A program made the translations under genes and the position numbers. From contig NZ_CP059560.1 in the NCBI RefSeq assembly GCF_017894385.1, forward strand, positions 1 to 64,000: DNA of 64,000 bases. The letters are read 5' to 3'. The notes beneath the pieces are model-generated. The model was not told the DNA's origin. It was given only the letters and a program-made list of their open reading frames with translations, and ran no database searches. The number at the start of each line of letters is the position of its first letter. The first letter of the stretch is position 1. The DNA comes from Aromatoleum petrolei. GTDB lineage: Bacteria; Pseudomonadota; Gammaproteobacteria; Burkholderiales; Rhodocyclaceae. Shown here piece by piece: positions 63,063 through 64,000 of this stretch.

Positions 63063-64000
63063 ATGGCGATTCCTCTCCTGCGAATTCTCCTGCTGGTCAT
63101 CGCGCTGACCGCGGCGGCGTCCTCGGCCATTGCAGAGGACACCCCGGCTGGCGATGTCCTGCCCTCCAATGCCCCTGCGCCGGTCGACACCGCGCCGGCC
63201 GAAGCCAGCCCGCGTTCGCTCGGGAGCCTGCGCCCGCCATCGGCCGCGCGCAGAACGGAAGGCCTCGCCGCCTCGCCCGGCCAAGTACTGGAACTGCGTG
63301 ACCCTGCCCCGCGCGTCCTCACACTGGACCTCACACGCGATGCGAACGACATCTGGGACCGCATCCGGCGCGGCTTCGGCATGCCCGACCTCGATACCGA
63401 GACGGTCGCCGAACAGCAACTCTTCTACCTCAACCGTCCGGGATTCCTGAAACGGGTGTTCGAGCGCGGCGGGCGCTACCTCTATCACATCGTGGACGAA
63501 CTCGAACGCCGCGGCATGCCCACCGAGCTCGCCCTGCTGCCGATGGTCGAGAGCAGCTACAACCCGATGGCCTATTCGCGCGCGCGCGCCTCGGGACTGT
63601 GGCAGTTCATCCCCTCGACCGGGCGCAACTACAACCTGACGCAAGACAAGTGGGTGGACGAACGGCGCGACGTGATCGCCTCGACCAACGCCGCGCTCGA
63701 CTACCTCCAGACCATCTACGAGATGCACGGCGACTGGCACCTCGCCCTCGCCTCCTACAACTGGGGCGAAGGCGCCGTAGGACGGGCCGTGCAGCGCAAC
63801 CTCGCCGAGGGGCTGCCAGCCGAATACAGCCAGCTGCGGATGCCCGAGGAAACCCGCAACTATGTCCCCAAGCTGCAGGCACTGAAGAACATCGTCGCGC
63901 AGCCCGAGCTCTTCCACTTCGAGCTGCCCTACGTTCCGAACACCCGCCACTTCGTCACCGTAGACACCCCCGCCGGTATCGACCTCGCGACCGCCGCGCG
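63063..64000 (+). CDS. mltD: membrane-bound lytic murein transglycosylase D, N-terminal part (cut by window edge)
   Basis: 312 codons are visible and the frame is open at the edge. A signal peptide (MAIPLLRILLLVIALTAAASSAIA) is followed by an SLT domain: LLPMVESSYNPMAYSRARASGLWQFIPSTGR with the catalytic Glu in VESSYNP near residue 163, and LALASYNWGEG. The LysM repeats expected at the C terminus lie outside. Cleaves peptidoglycan glycan strands. Confidence 0.85.
   Translation, partial: MAIPLLRILLLVIALTAAASSAIAEDTPAGDVLPSNAPAPVDTAPAEASPRSLGSLRPPSAARRTEGLAASPGQVLELRDPAPRVLTLDLTRDANDIWDRIRRGFGMPDLDTETVAEQQLFYLNRPGFLKRVFERGGRYLYHIVDELERRGMPTELALLPMVESSYNPMAYSRARASGLWQFIPSTGRNYNLTQDKWVDERRDVIASTNAALDYLQTIYEMHGDWHLALASYNWGEGAVGRAVQRNLAEGLPAEYSQLRMPEETRNYVPKLQALKNIVAQPELFHFELPYVPNTRHFVTVDTPAGIDLATAA

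Overview
The window is high-GC DNA from a betaproteobacterium, most likely an Azoarcus/Aromatoleum/Thauera-type member of the Rhodocyclales. The main reason is a complete pad cluster: phenylacetyl-CoA:acceptor oxidoreductase PadBCD and phenylglyoxylate dehydrogenase PadEFGHI, in the gene order and subunit sizes known from Azoarcus evansii. A housekeeping block (mutS, dnaQ, rnhA, gloB, mltD) and many aromatic-catabolism genes fit the same placement. No rRNA, tRNA, CRISPR array, complete insertion sequence or prophage was seen.

Region by region. (1) 1-249 is the 3' end of a LysR-type regulator. (2) 530-14331, all plus strand, is an aromatic acid operon: a two-subunit indolepyruvate:ferredoxin oxidoreductase, a VanB-type reductase, a Rieske dioxygenase (alpha and beta), an acyl-CoA ligase, a thiolase-like protein lacking its usual catalytic residues, a DUF35-SDR fusion, a cyclase/isatin-hydrolase-type hydrolase, a normal SDR and a periplasmic binding protein. 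(3) 14582-15781 is NnrS. (4) 15818-20805, minus strand, is a polar amino-acid ABC transporter with an agmatinase-family ureohydrolase and an asparaginase, facing a divergent LysR gene. (5) 21891-28451, minus strand, is an unusual operon: a small cysteine-containing protein, an FMN/FAD iron-sulfur oxidoreductase, RidA, an unknown protein, a MeaB-like GTPase fused to XdhC, a molybdopterin-binding protein and a NifU-like scaffold. (6) 28665-29675 is an AraC/XylS-type regulator. (7) 29911-40664, minus strand, is the pad operon, which also carries fdhD and a second cyclase-family hydrolase. (8) 40852-47565, minus strand, is a YCF48 / MMPL-RND / DUF1302 / DUF1329 envelope transport cluster. (9) 47934-49492 is chrA with a PadR regulator, followed by a decayed exporter remnant. 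(10) 49756-53559, minus strand, is a three-subunit xanthine-dehydrogenase-family molybdenum hydroxylase. Divergent from it are a second small protein and a SufS-type cysteine desulfurase (53831-55325). (11) 55791 to the end is the housekeeping block.

How the parts fit. Arylpyruvates could be oxidised to arylacetyl-CoA by the IOR, phenylacetyl-CoA to phenylglyoxylate by PadBCD, and phenylglyoxylate to benzoyl-CoA by PadEFGHI. Benzoyl-CoA reductase is not in the window. Two sets of shared promoter elements tie distant operons together. First, a tandem XylS-like repeat (CTATCC, 20-bp period on the plus strand, GGATAG on the minus strand) lies upstream of the pad operon, the MMPL/DUF1302 operon and the molybdenum hydroxylase operon. 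Second, an inverted repeat 40 bp from a -10 box and 51 bp from CACGTAC precedes both paralogous small-protein genes. That second promoter would co-express NifU-like, SufS, XdhC-MeaB and molybdopterin-binding proteins, which looks like a dedicated sulfuration and maturation system for the molybdenum hydroxylase. This is the most interesting candidate for an undescribed system here.
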